Source: Hymenobacter guriensis
GTDB lineage: Bacteria > Bacteroidota > Bacteroidia > Cytophagales > Hymenobacteraceae
NCBI RefSeq assembly: GCF_015773195.1
Contig: NZ_JADWYK010000008.1
Coordinates: forward strand, 142,102-206,101
DNA length: 64,000 nt
Direction: 5' to 3'
How positions within the stretch are numbered: position 1 is the first letter of the stretch; every line of letters starts with the position of its first letter. This document shows positions 19,076-28,553 of this stretch, piece after piece. The translations under genes and the position numbers were made by a program. The notes under the pieces were generated by a model. That model searched no databases and was not told the origin of the DNA. It saw only the letters and a list, made by a program, of their open reading frames with translations.

Positions 19076-19110
19076 AAAAAGGCCGCTGAGAATACCTCAG
19101 CGGCCTTTTT
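19076..19110. terminator. Bidirectional terminator between maf and catalase
   Basis: Perfect 15-bp arms AAAAAGGCCGCTGAG (19076-19090) and CTCAGCGGCCTTTTT (19096-19110) between two convergent genes. Confidence 0.9.
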
Positions 19111-19137
19111 TGTTGTGGCATTGTGCCGTAAACTAGC

Positions 19138-20841
19138 TTAGTAGGGCTTGGCTTCGTGGCCTACTTCCTCCGCCTGTTGTGAAGCTTCGCGCTGCTGGCC
19201 TTCGTTGTACTGGTTGCCACCGTCGCTCTGCTGACCGCCGCGAGCAGCCGCCAGACCGTCGGCGAGGCGCTTGCCCCAGTCCGGGTCGCAGTTCGTGCAC
19301 AGCTCCACCATCTTGTCGCTCACCTTGCGGTCGGCATCGGCCAGGGCACCCACCATGTTACTGATCAGGTCGTCCCGCTCCCAGTCTTCGTGCAGGCGGT
19401 ACCGCTCCCCAGCCTGCTTGAAGTTGTTCTGCCGGTCGAGGGTCTGGCGCACCACGCGGCCGCTATACTCAGGCATGTGGTCGGGGGCGGTGCGCGGCGC
19501 TTCCTTCAGGCCATTGAGCGAGCTAGGCTCGTAGTTGATGTGGTTGTTCTGGCCGGGCGCCGAATCCACGTGGTAAGCCATCTGGCCGTCGCGCTGATTG
19601 GTGGCCACGTGCTTTTTGGGCGCATTGATGGGCAGCTGCAGGTAGTTGGTGCCCACGCGGTAACGCTGGGTATCCGAGTACGAGAAGGTGCGGCCCTGCA
19701 GCATCTTGTCGTCGGAGAAGTCTAGTCCATCCACCAGCACACCAGTGCCGAAAGCCGACTGCTCCACCTCGGCAAAGTAGTTTTCGGGGTTGCGGTTGAG
19801 CGTCATCTTGCCCACGGGCAGGTGCGGAAACTGGTCTTCGGGCCAGATCTTGGTGTCGTCGAGCGGGTCGAAGTCCAGCTCGGGGTGTTCATCGTCGCTC
19901 ATGATCTGCACGCGCAGCTCCCACTCGGGGAAGTTGCCGGCCTTGATATTGTCGAATAGGTCCTGGGTGGCGTGGTTGAAGTTCTTGGCCTGGATGGCTT
20001 CGGCTTCCTGGGCCGTGAGGTTCTTAATTCCTTGCAGCGGCTCCCAGTGGTACTTCACCAGCACGGCCTCGCCCTGGGCATTTACCCACTTGTAGGTATT
20101 CACGCCTGAGCCCTGCATCTGGCGGTAGTTGGCCGGAATGCCCCAGGGCGAAAACAGGAAGCTCACCATGTGCATGGCCTCCGGGGTGTTGCAGATAAAG
20201 TCGAAAATCCGTTCCCCGCTCTGGCGGTTGGTTACCGGGTCGGGCTTCTGCGAGTGAATCAAATCTGGGAACTTCATGGCGTCGCGGATAAAGAACACCT
20301 TGAGGTTGTTGCCTACCAAATCCCAGTTGCCATCCTCGGTGTAGAACTTCACCGCGAAGCCGCGCGGGTCGCGCAGGGTTTCGGGCGAGTGGCCACCGTG
20401 GCCGACGGTGCTGAAGCGCACGAATACGGGCGTCTGTTTGCCGGGGGTGTTGAAGAGCTTGGCGCGGGTGTACTTCTCAATGGGCTCATTTCCTACTTTG
20501 CCGTAGGCTTCGAACACGCCGTGGGCGCCGGCACCGCGGGCATGCACCACGCGCTCGGGTACCCGCTCCCGGTCGAAGTGGCTGATTTTTTCCAGGAAGG
20601 CGTACTGCTCCAGCAGGGCCGGGCCGCGGTTGCCAAGGGTGCGTAGGTTCTGATTGTTGGTGAGCGGGTGACCCTGGCGGGTGGTCAGCGTCTGGGCATT
20701 TTCACCCTCAGCCGTGCGCTGGTCCTGGGAAGAGCCCGTGCCCGTTACCGCAGTGCCGGTGCCATCGGCAGGAGTGTGCTGGCCGTTGCCGGCGGAACCG
20801 CTGGGGCCGTTTTGGGGAGGATTTTCGTGGGAAGTACTCAT
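19138..20841 (-). CDS. Monofunctional heme catalase
   Basis: A 567-residue catalase (2 H2O2 to O2 and water). The catalytic His100 is in [13 protein letters not shown], the distal Asn lies in [20 protein letters not shown] (171-190), and the proximal heme Tyr388 is in [13 protein letters not shown]. Residues 1-65 are an unusual Gly/Ser/Thr/Gln-rich, probably disordered leader without a signal peptide, and the last 30 residues are Gln/Gly-rich. The core length is that of a small-subunit clade enzyme. It is convergent with maf. It stands alone, so induction by peroxide is an expectation, not something seen. Confidence 0.96.
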   Translation of the reverse strand: MSTSHENPPQNGPSGSAGNGQHTPADGTGTAVTGTGSSQDQRTAEGENAQTLTTRQGHPLTNNQNLRTLGNRGPALLEQYAFLEKISHFDRERVPERVVHARGAGAHGVFEAYGKVGNEPIEKYTRAKLFNTPGKQTPVFVRFSTVGHGGHSPETLRDPRGFAVKFYTEDGNWDLVGNNLKVFFIRDAMKFPDLIHSQKPDPVTNRQSGERIFDFICNTPEAMHMVSFLFSPWGIPANYRQMQGSGVNTYKWVNAQGEAVLVKYHWEPLQGIKNLTAQEAEAIQAKNFNHATQDLFDNIKAGNFPEWELRVQIMSDDEHPELDFDPLDDTKIWPEDQFPHLPVGKMTLNRNPENYFAEVEQSAFGTGVLVDGLDFSDDKMLQGRTFSYSDTQRYRVGTNYLQLPINAPKKHVATNQRDGQMAYHVDSAPGQNNHINYEPSSLNGLKEAPRTAPDHMPEYSGRVVRQTLDRQNNFKQAGERYRLHEDWERDDLISNMVGALADADRKVSDKMVELCTNCDPDWGKRLADGLAAARGGQQSDGGNQYNEGQQREASQQAEEVGHEAKPY

Positions 20842-21035
20842 GTGCGGGCTGGTTGGTTAGTGGTTGCAAGTATACCAACGAGTAGCCCAGGTTGTTTATC
20901 CTAGTGGAGAATAATTCTTATCTAGCCCATAATACTATACCTTCTCTCTGGTTGTTCGGTAGTCGTTTTTGGTTGTTGAGTTTTAGCTGTTCCTACCGAA
21001 ACACGAATTCCGATCTACGAATAACAAACAACCCA

Positions 21036-21464
21036 TTAGTGCCCGCGTGCCAGCAGGGCAATGCCGCCTACAATCAGCAGCAGGCCCAGCACCTGCGGCA
21101 GCGTCAGTACTTCGCGGGCCACCACCACGCCCAGCACGGCCGTGAGCAGCACCGAGCCGCCCACAATCACGGGCGTACCCACCGAGGAAGACACACCCCG
21201 GCTGAAGACCACGAAGGTGAGGATTTCGGCCAGGCCCACGCCCAGCCCGGCCGCGGCCGCCAGCCACATACCTTTGCTGGAGAGCAGCAGTGGTTGGCCC
21301 TGCAGCTTAAGCCGCAGCAGCCACAAGCCGCCCAGCGCGGCGGCTACCAGCTGTAGCACCACCGCGCCCACGGCGGCCGGCACGTGCTCGGAGGCCAGCT
21401 TGATAAAGAAATTATAAAACGCCAGGCTGAGGGCCGTCAGCAGGGCTAGGACAAGCCAGGGCAT
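21036..21464 (-). CDS. EamA-type single-domain membrane transporter
   Basis: A 142-residue, very hydrophobic protein with about five membrane spans. It matches one EamA half of the drug/metabolite transporter superfamily, with the typical motifs SLAFYNFFIKLASEHV, GVGLAEILTFVVFSRG and the C-terminal EVLTLPQVLGLLLIVGGIAL. Full EamA proteins have two such halves, so this one must work as a dimer if functional. It starts four bases from the stop of the DUF4259 gene and is probably co-transcribed with it. Confidence 0.88.
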   Translation of the reverse strand: MPWLVLALLTALSLAFYNFFIKLASEHVPAAVGAVVLQLVAAALGGLWLLRLKLQGQPLLLSSKGMWLAAAAGLGVGLAEILTFVVFSRGVSSSVGTPVIVGGSVLLTAVLGVVVAREVLTLPQVLGLLLIVGGIALLARGH

Positions 21465-21467
21465 AAC

Positions 21468-21872
21468 TTACTCCTGCTCCTCTAAGCGGTCCAGCAGCCC
21501 CTGCTGCTCCTGCTGCCAGGCATTGGCATGGGAGCCTTCCCCCCACAGCTCCTGCAACTCCGACTGTTTCCGCACTGCTTCCACTGCGTCCTGAGCCAGC
21601 TCGCGCAGGTCTTCACTTTCACCGGCATCGAGCTTCACAATCACCGGAATCAAGTCGGTGGGAAAGTCCTGGGAAGGCTTGCCCAGGATAGCTGCCACGA
21701 TTTCGGCGGCGGCCAGGGCTTCGCTGGCATCGTCGGCATCGAGGTAATCTTCCTCCTCAGCCGCCGTGGCCAGCGCCGCCAGCAGCAGCGCCTCGCTGGG
21801 CTGGTCGCGGAAGTCGGCGGCAAAGTCAGCGGCCGTGTCGTTGTCGAAGTTGCGGTATCCCCAGGTGCCCAT
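21468..21872 (-). CDS. DUF4259 domain protein
   Basis: A 134-residue cytosolic protein opening with MGTWGYRNFDNDTAADFAAD, the hallmark of DUF4259, followed by an acidic, Ala-rich helical body (ATAAEEEDYLDADDASEALA) and GESEDLRELAQDAVEAVRKQS. ATG 21872 is chosen because family members begin at MGTWG; ATG 21884 would add four residues. Function unknown. It lies directly upstream of the EamA gene (3-bp gap). Confidence 0.85.
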   Translation of the reverse strand: MGTWGYRNFDNDTAADFAADFRDQPSEALLLAALATAAEEEDYLDADDASEALAAAEIVAAILGKPSQDFPTDLIPVIVKLDAGESEDLRELAQDAVEAVRKQSELQELWGEGSHANAWQQEQQGLLDRLEEQE

Positions 21873-21942
21873 AGTGCGGTTCAATTTTGTTGGTATGAGA
21901 AATGGCTCAACATGTTCGAAAAGCTCTTACGTTAGTGCTTCC

Positions 21943-22296
21943 ATGGAAAACTACTGCCTGGCATACGGTCAAATTATTACTCCCGCTAGTTTGAGGACGC
22001 TAGCCAAGCTGCACTGGAGTAAGCTGAAAGTACAGATACGGGAGTCCAGCCAATACACCAACGGAGAGTATTTGTCACTGAAAACGCCAGATGGCGGGCG
22101 CATTTCGTTTGAAAAAATTGCGGTTGACGAAATCCTCGTTAGTGGAGAAGCTGAAACGGCGGATCAACTAACCGCTATCTGCCAGATTACCTCTGATTGC
22201 TTAACGAATAGCAGGCTGAAGCATCGATTAGAGTTACATAATGCTGTTGATCAGCAGTACAACTACCTGCATTATGGCTGGCCACTATCCTCTTGA
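21943..22296 (+). CDS. Hypothetical protein, 117 residues
   Basis: Begins MENYCLAYGQIITPASLRTL and ends HYGWPLSS. It has mixed alpha/beta composition, no signal peptide and no membrane segment, and lower GC than its neighbours. I recognise no domain. ATG 21943 is chosen; the longer frame to 21766 is antisense to the DUF4259 gene and serine-rich. It is divergent from DUF4259 and convergent with gpsA, with 21 bp between stops. Confidence 0.6.
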   Translation: MENYCLAYGQIITPASLRTLAKLHWSKLKVQIRESSQYTNGEYLSLKTPDGGRISFEKIAVDEILVSGEAETADQLTAICQITSDCLTNSRLKHRLELHNAVDQQYNYLHYGWPLSS

Positions 22297-22317
22297 TTTA
22301 CTTTCAATTTAGCACTC

Positions 22318-23307
22318 TTACTTAAACTTTTCCTTCAGCAGCTCGATCTCCACGGCCGGCGAAATCTTTTCGTAGAGAATGTGGTAGGCGGCGGAGGTGA
22401 TGGGCATAGGCACCTGCAGCTTCTTATTCAGCTCATGGATGCTTTTCACGGCGTAGTAGCCCTCGGCCACCATGTTCATCTCCATCTGTGCCGACTTCAC
22501 GGAGTACCCGCGCCCGATCATGTTGCCGAAGGTGCGGTTGCGCGAAAACTGCGAGTAAGCCGTTACGAGCAGGTCGCCGAGGTAGGCGGAGGCCGACAGG
22601 TCGCGGGGCTGAGGGTTGAGGGCGTGCACGAAGCGGCGCATTTCCTGCACGGCGTTGCTCACCAGCACCGCCTGAAAGTTGTCGCCGTAGCCCAGGCCGT
22701 GGGCAATACCGCTGGTGAGGGCAATGATGTTCTTCATCACGGCGCAGTACTCAATGCCGTCGAGGTCATCCATCGGGTGGGCCTTCACGTAGCGGTTGCG
22801 CAGCAGGCGGCAGAAGTCCTCGGCCAGCGTGTGGTCGGGCGAGCCGATGGTGAGGTAGCTTTGCTTTTCCAGGGCCACCTCCTCGGCGTGGCAGGGACCG
22901 GCCACCACGCCCAGCTGGGTGTGCGGCAGCCGGAACCGCTCGGCCACGTAGTCCGTCACCAGAATATTCTTGCCCGGAATCATGCCCTTGATGGCCGTGA
23001 TGATGCGTTTGTGGCGTAGCGCGTCGCGGTCCAGCTTATCCAGCACGTCCTTCACGAAAGCCGCAGGCACGGCCAGCACCAGCCAGTCGGCCTCCTTTAC
23101 CACCGCCTCCAGGTCGCTGGACGGAGACACGCGCGTCAGATCGAAGGCCACGGAAGACAGGTAGCGCGGGTTGTGGCGGGTGCGCTGCAGGTGGTGCACA
23201 TCGTCCTTGCTGCGCATCCACCAGCCCACGCGGGCTCCGTTTTCTGATAGTATTTTGGCTAATGCGGTGGCCCAGGAGCCGCCGCCAATCATGGCAATCT
23301 TTTCCAA
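22318..23307 (-). CDS. gpsA: Glycerol-3-phosphate dehydrogenase [NAD(P)+]
   Basis: A 329-residue cytosolic enzyme that reduces dihydroxyacetone phosphate to sn-glycerol 3-phosphate for phospholipid synthesis. The Rossmann motif MIGGGSWATALAKIL is at the N-terminus. Further family blocks are TAIKGM, GVVAGPCHAEEVA, the catalytic-lysine block AVMKNIIALTSGIAHGLGYG, and AYLGDLLVTAYSQFSRNRTFG. The best start is TTG 23307 (then EKIAMIGGG), because starting at ATG 23292 would remove the first strand of the Rossmann fold. The frame further upstream runs into the terminator of the next gene. Confidence 0.95.
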   Translation of the reverse strand: MEKIAMIGGGSWATALAKILSENGARVGWWMRSKDDVHHLQRTRHNPRYLSSVAFDLTRVSPSSDLEAVVKEADWLVLAVPAAFVKDVLDKLDRDALRHKRIITAIKGMIPGKNILVTDYVAERFRLPHTQLGVVAGPCHAEEVALEKQSYLTIGSPDHTLAEDFCRLLRNRYVKAHPMDDLDGIEYCAVMKNIIALTSGIAHGLGYGDNFQAVLVSNAVQEMRRFVHALNPQPRDLSASAYLGDLLVTAYSQFSRNRTFGNMIGRGYSVKSAQMEMNMVAEGYYAVKSIHELNKKLQVPMPITSAAYHILYEKISPAVEIELLKEKFK

Positions 23308-23388
23308 GCTGGGTGGGGCAGAATCAACGAATACGAAAGAGCAGACAGCCTTTTGGGGCGCCCGACGGCCGAGTTTAGGCAAAAAAAA

Positions 23389-23424
23389 CGGAAGGGCAGC
23401 TTCGTCTCCGAAGCCGCCCTTCCG
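23389..23424 (-). terminator. Terminator of the HlyD-family gene
   Basis: Sixteen-base arms (23389-23404 and 23409-23424, one mismatch) with a 4-nt loop, followed on the minus strand by eight T. It lies 42 bp beyond the stop at 23466 and just upstream of gpsA. Confidence 0.9.
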
Positions 23425-23465
23425 CTGCGGGCCCGCGCTGGCAGCCCCTCAGGCAGTTAGCCTGG

Positions 23466-24872
23466 TTAGTCTTCCTTGGGCTCTTCGGCCTTCATAGCGG
23501 CTTTGTTGATGCTCTTGGCATCCTTCACCGTAATCAGTTCGCCGTCCTTGAGCGTTTTGGATACGGCCCGGAACGGCCCGCTCACTACTTCGCTGCCGGC
23601 GGAGATGCCGCTCAGGATTTCGATGTTCTGGAAGTCGCTGATGCCGGTTTTCACGGGCGTAAGTACGGCCTTGCCGTCTTTCACCAGGAACACTACCTCC
23701 TGCACGTCGGCTTTGGGCGCTTTCTCCGCGTCAGCCTCACCTCCACGGCCCCGGCCTACCTTGATGCCCCCTTTGTCGCTGTCGGCCCCGCCCTTGGCGA
23801 AGGCGCTGTCGGAGCGGGTGGTCACGGCGGCCAGCGGCACCGTCAGAACGTTGCTTTTACGCTCGGTGATAATGTCGACGGAGGCCGTCATGCCGGGGCG
23901 GAAGGGCACTTGCACGCGGCCATTGACCGTGCGCAGCAGGTGGCGGTACGAGTCGGGCAGCAGGCGGATACGCACCTCAAATTCGGTTACGGCTTCGGCC
24001 GTAAGGGCATCCTTGGCCGTGTTGGCGATGCTGGTGACCAAGCCCCGGAATTTCTCGTCCTTGCTGGCGTAGGCATCCACTTCCACTTCCACCGAGTCGC
24101 CGAGGCTCACGTTGGTTACGTCGTTTTCGTTTACGTTCACGCGCACCTCCATGGAGTTCAGGTTGGCAATGCGCATGATTTCGGTGCCGGCCATCTGCGA
24201 GGTACCTACTACCCGCTCGCCACGCTCGACGTTCAGCTTGCTGATGGTGCCGCTCACGGGAGCGTAGATAGTGGTTTTGTCGAGGTTGCGGCGGGCTTCA
24301 TCCAGGCCGGCCTGGGCGCTGCGCACCTGGCTCTGGGCCGCCCGAATGCTCTGGCGGGCCGAGTTGATTTCTTCCTGCGAGGCCTCGTAGGCAGCTTTGC
24401 TGGCTTCAAAATCGGCCTGCGAAATCACCTTCTGCTTGTAGAGGGAGGCGTTGCGGCGGTACGTTAGCTCGGTTTGCTTGGCGTTGGCAATCAGCTGCTG
24501 CATGCGGGCCTGACTCTGGCCCACGTTGGCGCGCTGGGTGCCTACCACGGCATTTTGCTGGTTTACCATGGCCTGGTAGTTGTCGGGGCGGATGCGCAGC
24601 AGCAGCTGGCCCTTCTTCACGGAGTCGCCTTCCTGCACGTAGAGCTCGGTTATTTCGCCGGACACGTCGGGCGAAATCTTCACCTCGGTTTCGGGCTGCA
24701 CCTTGCCCGAGGCGCTGACCTTTTCCACGATGGTAGCCGCCTTGGCCTTGGCCGAAATAACTTCGGTGCCCGTGGGGGCGCCAATCCAGCCCTGTTTTTT
24801 AGCCAGGACAAACCCACCCACCAGCAGCACTAATACTGCTATCAGGATGTACAGCGTACGGTTGTTTTTCAT
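23466..24872 (-). CDS. HlyD/MacA-type periplasmic efflux adaptor
   Basis: A 468-residue membrane-fusion protein. An N-terminal anchor spans residues 8-24. Two biotinyl-lipoyl-like half motifs (KISPDVSGEITELYVQEGD, and IYAPVSGTISKLNVERGE near 230) flank a long alpha-hairpin (about 95-215), followed by beta-barrel and membrane-proximal domains. It should link an inner-membrane pump to the TolC protein encoded just upstream (127 bp apart, same strand). A Gly/Asp/Lys-rich insert (GGADSDKGGIKVGRGRGG) near 365 is unusual. No pump gene (ABC or RND) lies in the window, so the pump must be elsewhere. Confidence 0.93.
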   Translation of the reverse strand: MKNNRTLYILIAVLVLLVGGFVLAKKQGWIGAPTGTEVISAKAKAATIVEKVSASGKVQPETEVKISPDVSGEITELYVQEGDSVKKGQLLLRIRPDNYQAMVNQQNAVVGTQRANVGQSQARMQQLIANAKQTELTYRRNASLYKQKVISQADFEASKAAYEASQEEINSARQSIRAAQSQVRSAQAGLDEARRNLDKTTIYAPVSGTISKLNVERGERVVGTSQMAGTEIMRIANLNSMEVRVNVNENDVTNVSLGDSVEVEVDAYASKDEKFRGLVTSIANTAKDALTAEAVTEFEVRIRLLPDSYRHLLRTVNGRVQVPFRPGMTASVDIITERKSNVLTVPLAAVTTRSDSAFAKGGADSDKGGIKVGRGRGGEADAEKAPKADVQEVVFLVKDGKAVLTPVKTGISDFQNIEILSGISAGSEVVSGPFRAVSKTLKDGELITVKDAKSINKAAMKAEEPKED

Positions 24873-24999
24873 AGTTGGGGTATTAGGAACTTAGGGTCTT
24901 GGGAAGCTTCGTTGGTGTTTTGAAAAACAGCCAAGCGTAGGTTTACTGAAAGGGCCGCTACGTATACTATCGACTTCACTTAGTCGCTCAGTCACTTAT

Positions 25000-26508
25000 T
25001 TACAGACTGATGGGGCCACCCTGGTAAAAGTCCAGGACCTTGCGGCGGAAGATGAACTCGTACTTGGCCTGAATCATGCTCGACTCGGCGGCCGTGAGGT
25101 TGTTCTTCGAGATGTTGAACTCGGTGCCGTTGAGCAGGCCGTTGTTGAAGCGGATTTCGGCGTTGCGGTAAGCCGTCGTCAGGGCCTCTACCTGGCGCTT
25201 GGCGGCCACGTAGCGGCGCTGGGCTGCGCGGGCATCGGCATAGGCCTGTTGGATGTTCTGGCGCAGGGTAAGGCGCGTCTGGTCGGCCCGGAGCTGGGCC
25301 TGCTGCACCGAAACCTGCGCCCGCTGCATGTTGATGCGGGCCTGAAAGCCGTTCAGAATCGGCACGTTCAGGTTGAACTGCAGCTGCTTGCCCAGGTTGT
25401 CCTTGATCTGATTGGAAAAAGCGGTGGGCTTCACGTCGAAGCGTGGCTGGGCCACCCCCGTCACAAACTGCGTAGGCACCGGCACGGAGCCGGGCACAGT
25501 GGGGTCGTAGATGAATACTGGCGCGTAGTTGTAATCCACCTCCCCCGTTGGGATAAACGAGGAACGGGCCGAGGAATACCCCGTGAAGATGCCGGCAGAG
25601 AATGTGAGGCGCGGGTAGTAGGCACCGCGGGCTACATCTACGCCCAGGTTGCTGGCCCGCACGCGCTGGTCGGCGGCCTTCACTTCGGGCAGGGTGCTTT
25701 CGGCCGTGCGGTACGTTTCGTCCAGGTTCAGCGTAAGCTCGGCTTCGTCGTCGGGGTCGGGCAGCTGGGGCACGTCAATCTGGAAGTTCTCCGCCTCCGC
25801 CCCACTCAGGTTCATCAGCTGGATCAGCTGCAGGCGGGCAATGTCGCGCTGGTTTTCGGCCGTGATGACGTTTGTCTGGTCCGATGCCTGCTGGGCCTGG
25901 GCATCGAGCAGGTTGCTTTCGGCCACGGCACCGGCGCGCAGCAGCTTGCGGGTACGCTCAATCTGCTGCTCGGCACTGTTCACCCGCACCTGGTTGGCGC
26001 GCACCAGCTCCTCGGCCAGCACCAGCTGCAGGTACTGCGAGGCCACGTTCAAGGCCAGGTCGTTGCGGGCCTTGTCCACGTCCTGGCGGCCGGCTTCCAG
26101 CGTCAGGGCGTTCTGCTTGATGGTGTTGCGCAGCTGAAAGCCCGAAAACAACGTCACCTGCGAAGACAGGGAAAAGTTGTTCGAGCGAATCGTCTGGGTA
26201 ATGAACTCGTTGGTGAGCGGGTCGAGGCTGGTGCCGAAGTTCCAGGACTGGGAGGCATTGGCCCCGGCGGTGGGCAGCAGGGCGGCCCGGCTCTGGCGCA
26301 GCGTGGCCTCGTTCAGGTCAGCCGACAGCTGCGTCTGGCGCACGTTGAGGTTGTTTTGCAGGGCATAGTCCACGGCGCGCTGCAGCGTCCAGGCTCCGGC
26401 GGGCGCGGCCGGCACAGAGCCAGCGGGAGGCTGGGCGGGCGAGGTAGTTTGAGCCATTGCCGGCGTGGCCAGCAGACCAGCACTCAGCAACCAATACAGA
26501 TGTTTCAT
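25000..26508 (-). CDS. TolC-family outer-membrane efflux protein
   Basis: A 502-residue outer-membrane channel subunit with signal peptide MKHLYWLLSAGLLATPAMAQ, a Pro/Ala linker, and two long heptad-rich helical repeats. Typical sentences are LQRAVDYALQNNLNVRQTQL near the start, LNVASQYLQLVLAEELVRAN and, in the second repeat, RLTLRQNIQQAYADARAAQR. Trimeric TolC proteins span the outer membrane and periplasm. It is the first gene of a two-gene efflux unit with the HlyD adaptor downstream. Confidence 0.93.
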   Translation of the reverse strand: MKHLYWLLSAGLLATPAMAQTTSPAQPPAGSVPAAPAGAWTLQRAVDYALQNNLNVRQTQLSADLNEATLRQSRAALLPTAGANASQSWNFGTSLDPLTNEFITQTIRSNNFSLSSQVTLFSGFQLRNTIKQNALTLEAGRQDVDKARNDLALNVASQYLQLVLAEELVRANQVRVNSAEQQIERTRKLLRAGAVAESNLLDAQAQQASDQTNVITAENQRDIARLQLIQLMNLSGAEAENFQIDVPQLPDPDDEAELTLNLDETYRTAESTLPEVKAADQRVRASNLGVDVARGAYYPRLTFSAGIFTGYSSARSSFIPTGEVDYNYAPVFIYDPTVPGSVPVPTQFVTGVAQPRFDVKPTAFSNQIKDNLGKQLQFNLNVPILNGFQARINMQRAQVSVQQAQLRADQTRLTLRQNIQQAYADARAAQRRYVAAKRQVEALTTAYRNAEIRFNNGLLNGTEFNISKNNLTAAESSMIQAKYEFIFRRKVLDFYQGGPISL

Positions 26509-26656
26509 AGCAGAGTAAAAGAAAGAGCGGCGAAACAGAAGCCTGAGCAGAAACCCGGTGGCCGCCGGCCACGCAAGGTAGCAGCGCAGAACCGGGTGGC
26601 GGCGGCAGAATCTACCAACGCCGCCGCGCCAGCCCCCAACGGGCCCGCGCGGCGGG

Positions 26657-27337
26657 TTAGTCGAGGCTGGGAATGTAGGTAACGTGCTGCACCCAGCTTA
26701 GCTGGCGCAGGTACTCGAGGGTAATATCTTTCAGGCCGGAGTCGGTTTCGATGAACTGCCGGGCCAGCTCGTGCTTGCCTTTGCGACTTACAAACATGGT
26801 GGCAATGTTGCAGTCGTCGTGGGCAATGACGGAGGCAATGAAGGCAATGGAGCCCGGTACATCGGCCGCATCAATGATGAGCGTGTGCAGGGAAGCGGAG
26901 AAATCGGACGGAAACCCATCTACCTCCACAATGCGAATAACGCCCCCGCCCCGGCTCTGGCCCACCACTTCCACCGCGTGCCCGGTACGCTCGTCGCGCA
27001 GCTGCAGCTTAATGGTGTTGGGGTGCATGGTGGAGGCATTGCCCACGCTCTGAAACGTGTAGTGCAGGCCGGCCTCGCGGGCGTGGTCGAAGGCCTCGCG
27101 GATGCGCACGTCGTCGGTGGCGTAGCCCAGCAGCCCGGCCACGATGGCGCGGTCGGAGCCGTGGCCCTCGTAGGTGCGGGCAAAGGAGTTGTAGAAGGTG
27201 ATAGTGGCGTGCGTGGGCAAAGACCCCAGAATGCGGATGGCGGCGCTGGCAATACGCACCACGCCGGCCGTATGCGAGGAGCTGGGCCCGATCATCACCG
27301 GCCCGATCATATCAAAAATGCTGCTTTTCTCTGCCAT
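26657..27337 (-). CDS. sdaAB: L-serine dehydratase, beta subunit
   Basis: A 226-residue subunit of the iron-sulphur L-serine dehydratase (serine to pyruvate and ammonia). The N-terminal block SIFDMIGPVMIGPSSSHTAG (5-24) is characteristic, and the C-terminal 75 residues form an ACT domain (SLHTLIIDAADVPGSIAFIA), probably binding serine. The alpha subunit, which carries the Fe-S ligands, is not in this window. ATG 27337 is chosen over the upstream start because family members begin close to SIFDMIGP. It is divergent from the dioxygenase gene, with 180 bp between. Confidence 0.93.
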   Translation of the reverse strand: MAEKSSIFDMIGPVMIGPSSSHTAGVVRIASAAIRILGSLPTHATITFYNSFARTYEGHGSDRAIVAGLLGYATDDVRIREAFDHAREAGLHYTFQSVGNASTMHPNTIKLQLRDERTGHAVEVVGQSRGGGVIRIVEVDGFPSDFSASLHTLIIDAADVPGSIAFIASVIAHDDCNIATMFVSRKGKHELARQFIETDSGLKDITLEYLRQLSWVQHVTYIPSLD

Positions 27338-27517
27338 GTAGCGCCGTCTCAAGGCCGGTTGCAGGCCAAAAGTAGAAGTTTCGGCCGGGAATGCAACTTC
27401 CCTGCTGGCCAACCTTTCCCGGCCGGTAAACTATTCGCGGGCCGGGCACGGCCGGGGCGCGAAGCTTTCGGGGCGTTTTTCGTTCTTTGCGCCTGCTTAC
27501 CCGCCCGCTTTCTGCTT

Positions 27518-28504
27518 ATGCCCTCTCCCACTTCCGTTTCGCCCGAAGAGTTTTCGCCCGCCGTGCTGGAGCAGCTGCGCCGCCTGCAGCAGAAATACGC
27601 TGCCGATGGCCAGGACCTGGCCGGCTACCTCGAAGGCCTCTACTACGCTGATTACGTCAACTACTGGGACTACATCGAGCTGGACACGCTGCTGAGTTTG
27701 CAGCGCCCCCTCACCCAGATTCCCGACGAGCGGATTTTCATCATCTACCATCAGATTACGGAGCTGTACTTCAAGCTCTGCCTCTGCGAGTACGAGCAGC
27801 TCGGCGACCTGCAGCAGCCCACGCTGCAGGAAGTGGTGTTGCGCCTGGGCCGCATAAACCGCTACTTCGAGAATTTGATTGATTCGTTTGACGTGATGGT
27901 GGACGGCATGGACAAGCAGCAGTTCCTGCAGTTCCGCATGAGCCTGATGCCGGCTTCGGGTTTCCAGAGCGTGCAGTATCGCATGATTGAGCTGGCTTCT
28001 ACCTCGCTCTTCAACCTGGCCGACCGCGAAAAGCGCCGCCTGCTGGGCGAAGCTGCCGCCCACGACGAGCTACTGGGCTGCATTTACTGGAAAGCCGGCG
28101 CCACCATCGAGGAAAGCGGAGCCAAGGCGCTTACCCTGATTCAGTTCGAAGAGAAATACACCGATACCCTGCACGAGCACGCCCGCCGCTTCACGGAGCG
28201 CAACGTGTGGAGCATGGTGCAGCGCCTGCCGGCCGACGATCAGCAACACCCCCGCTTGCTGCGCGCCCTGCGCCAACTCGACGTGAGCGTAAACGTGAAC
28301 TGGCCGCTGATGCACTACAAGTCGGCGGTGCGCTACCTGGAGCGCGACCCGACCGCCATTGCGGCCACCGGCGGCACCAACTGGAAAAAGTACCTGCCTC
28401 CCAAGTTCCAGAAGCGCATCTTCTACCCCGCCATCTGGAGCGAGCAGGAGCTCGAAGACTGGGGCAAGGGCTGGGTGGAAAGCGTGCTGGGCGAGCAGGG
28501 GTAA
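27518..28504 (+). CDS. Tryptophan 2,3-dioxygenase family protein
   Basis: A 328-residue, helix-rich, heme-dependent dioxygenase-like protein. The block IIYHQITELYFKLCLCEYEQ (about 88-107) corresponds to the substrate-binding HQ..ELWFK region of tryptophan 2,3-dioxygenase. Other family features are LYYADYVNYWDYIELDTLLS near 43, SLMPASGFQSVQYRMIE near 147 and GGTNWKKYLPPKFQKRIFYP at the end. The likely role is oxidative opening of an indole ring, but Bacteroidota members are divergent, so tryptophan is not certain. Start at ATG 27518; the open frame extends upstream antisense to sdaAB and is not coding. Confidence 0.88.
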   Translation: MPSPTSVSPEEFSPAVLEQLRRLQQKYAADGQDLAGYLEGLYYADYVNYWDYIELDTLLSLQRPLTQIPDERIFIIYHQITELYFKLCLCEYEQLGDLQQPTLQEVVLRLGRINRYFENLIDSFDVMVDGMDKQQFLQFRMSLMPASGFQSVQYRMIELASTSLFNLADREKRRLLGEAAAHDELLGCIYWKAGATIEESGAKALTLIQFEEKYTDTLHEHARRFTERNVWSMVQRLPADDQQHPRLLRALRQLDVSVNVNWPLMHYKSAVRYLERDPTAIAATGGTNWKKYLPPKFQKRIFYPAIWSEQELEDWGKGWVESVLGEQG

Positions 28505-28553
28505 ATTGTTAGGCTTATGCCTTCATTAGTTATAGCGCTTGTACAGCCCTCCC

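Noticed and set aside
25249..26682. 477-codon plus-strand frame opposite the TolC gene
   Set aside because: Antisense shadow with low-complexity His/Gln/Gly composition and no domain.
26771..27517. Upstream extension of the dioxygenase frame
   Set aside because: Antisense to sdaAB; the dioxygenase family starts near 27518.
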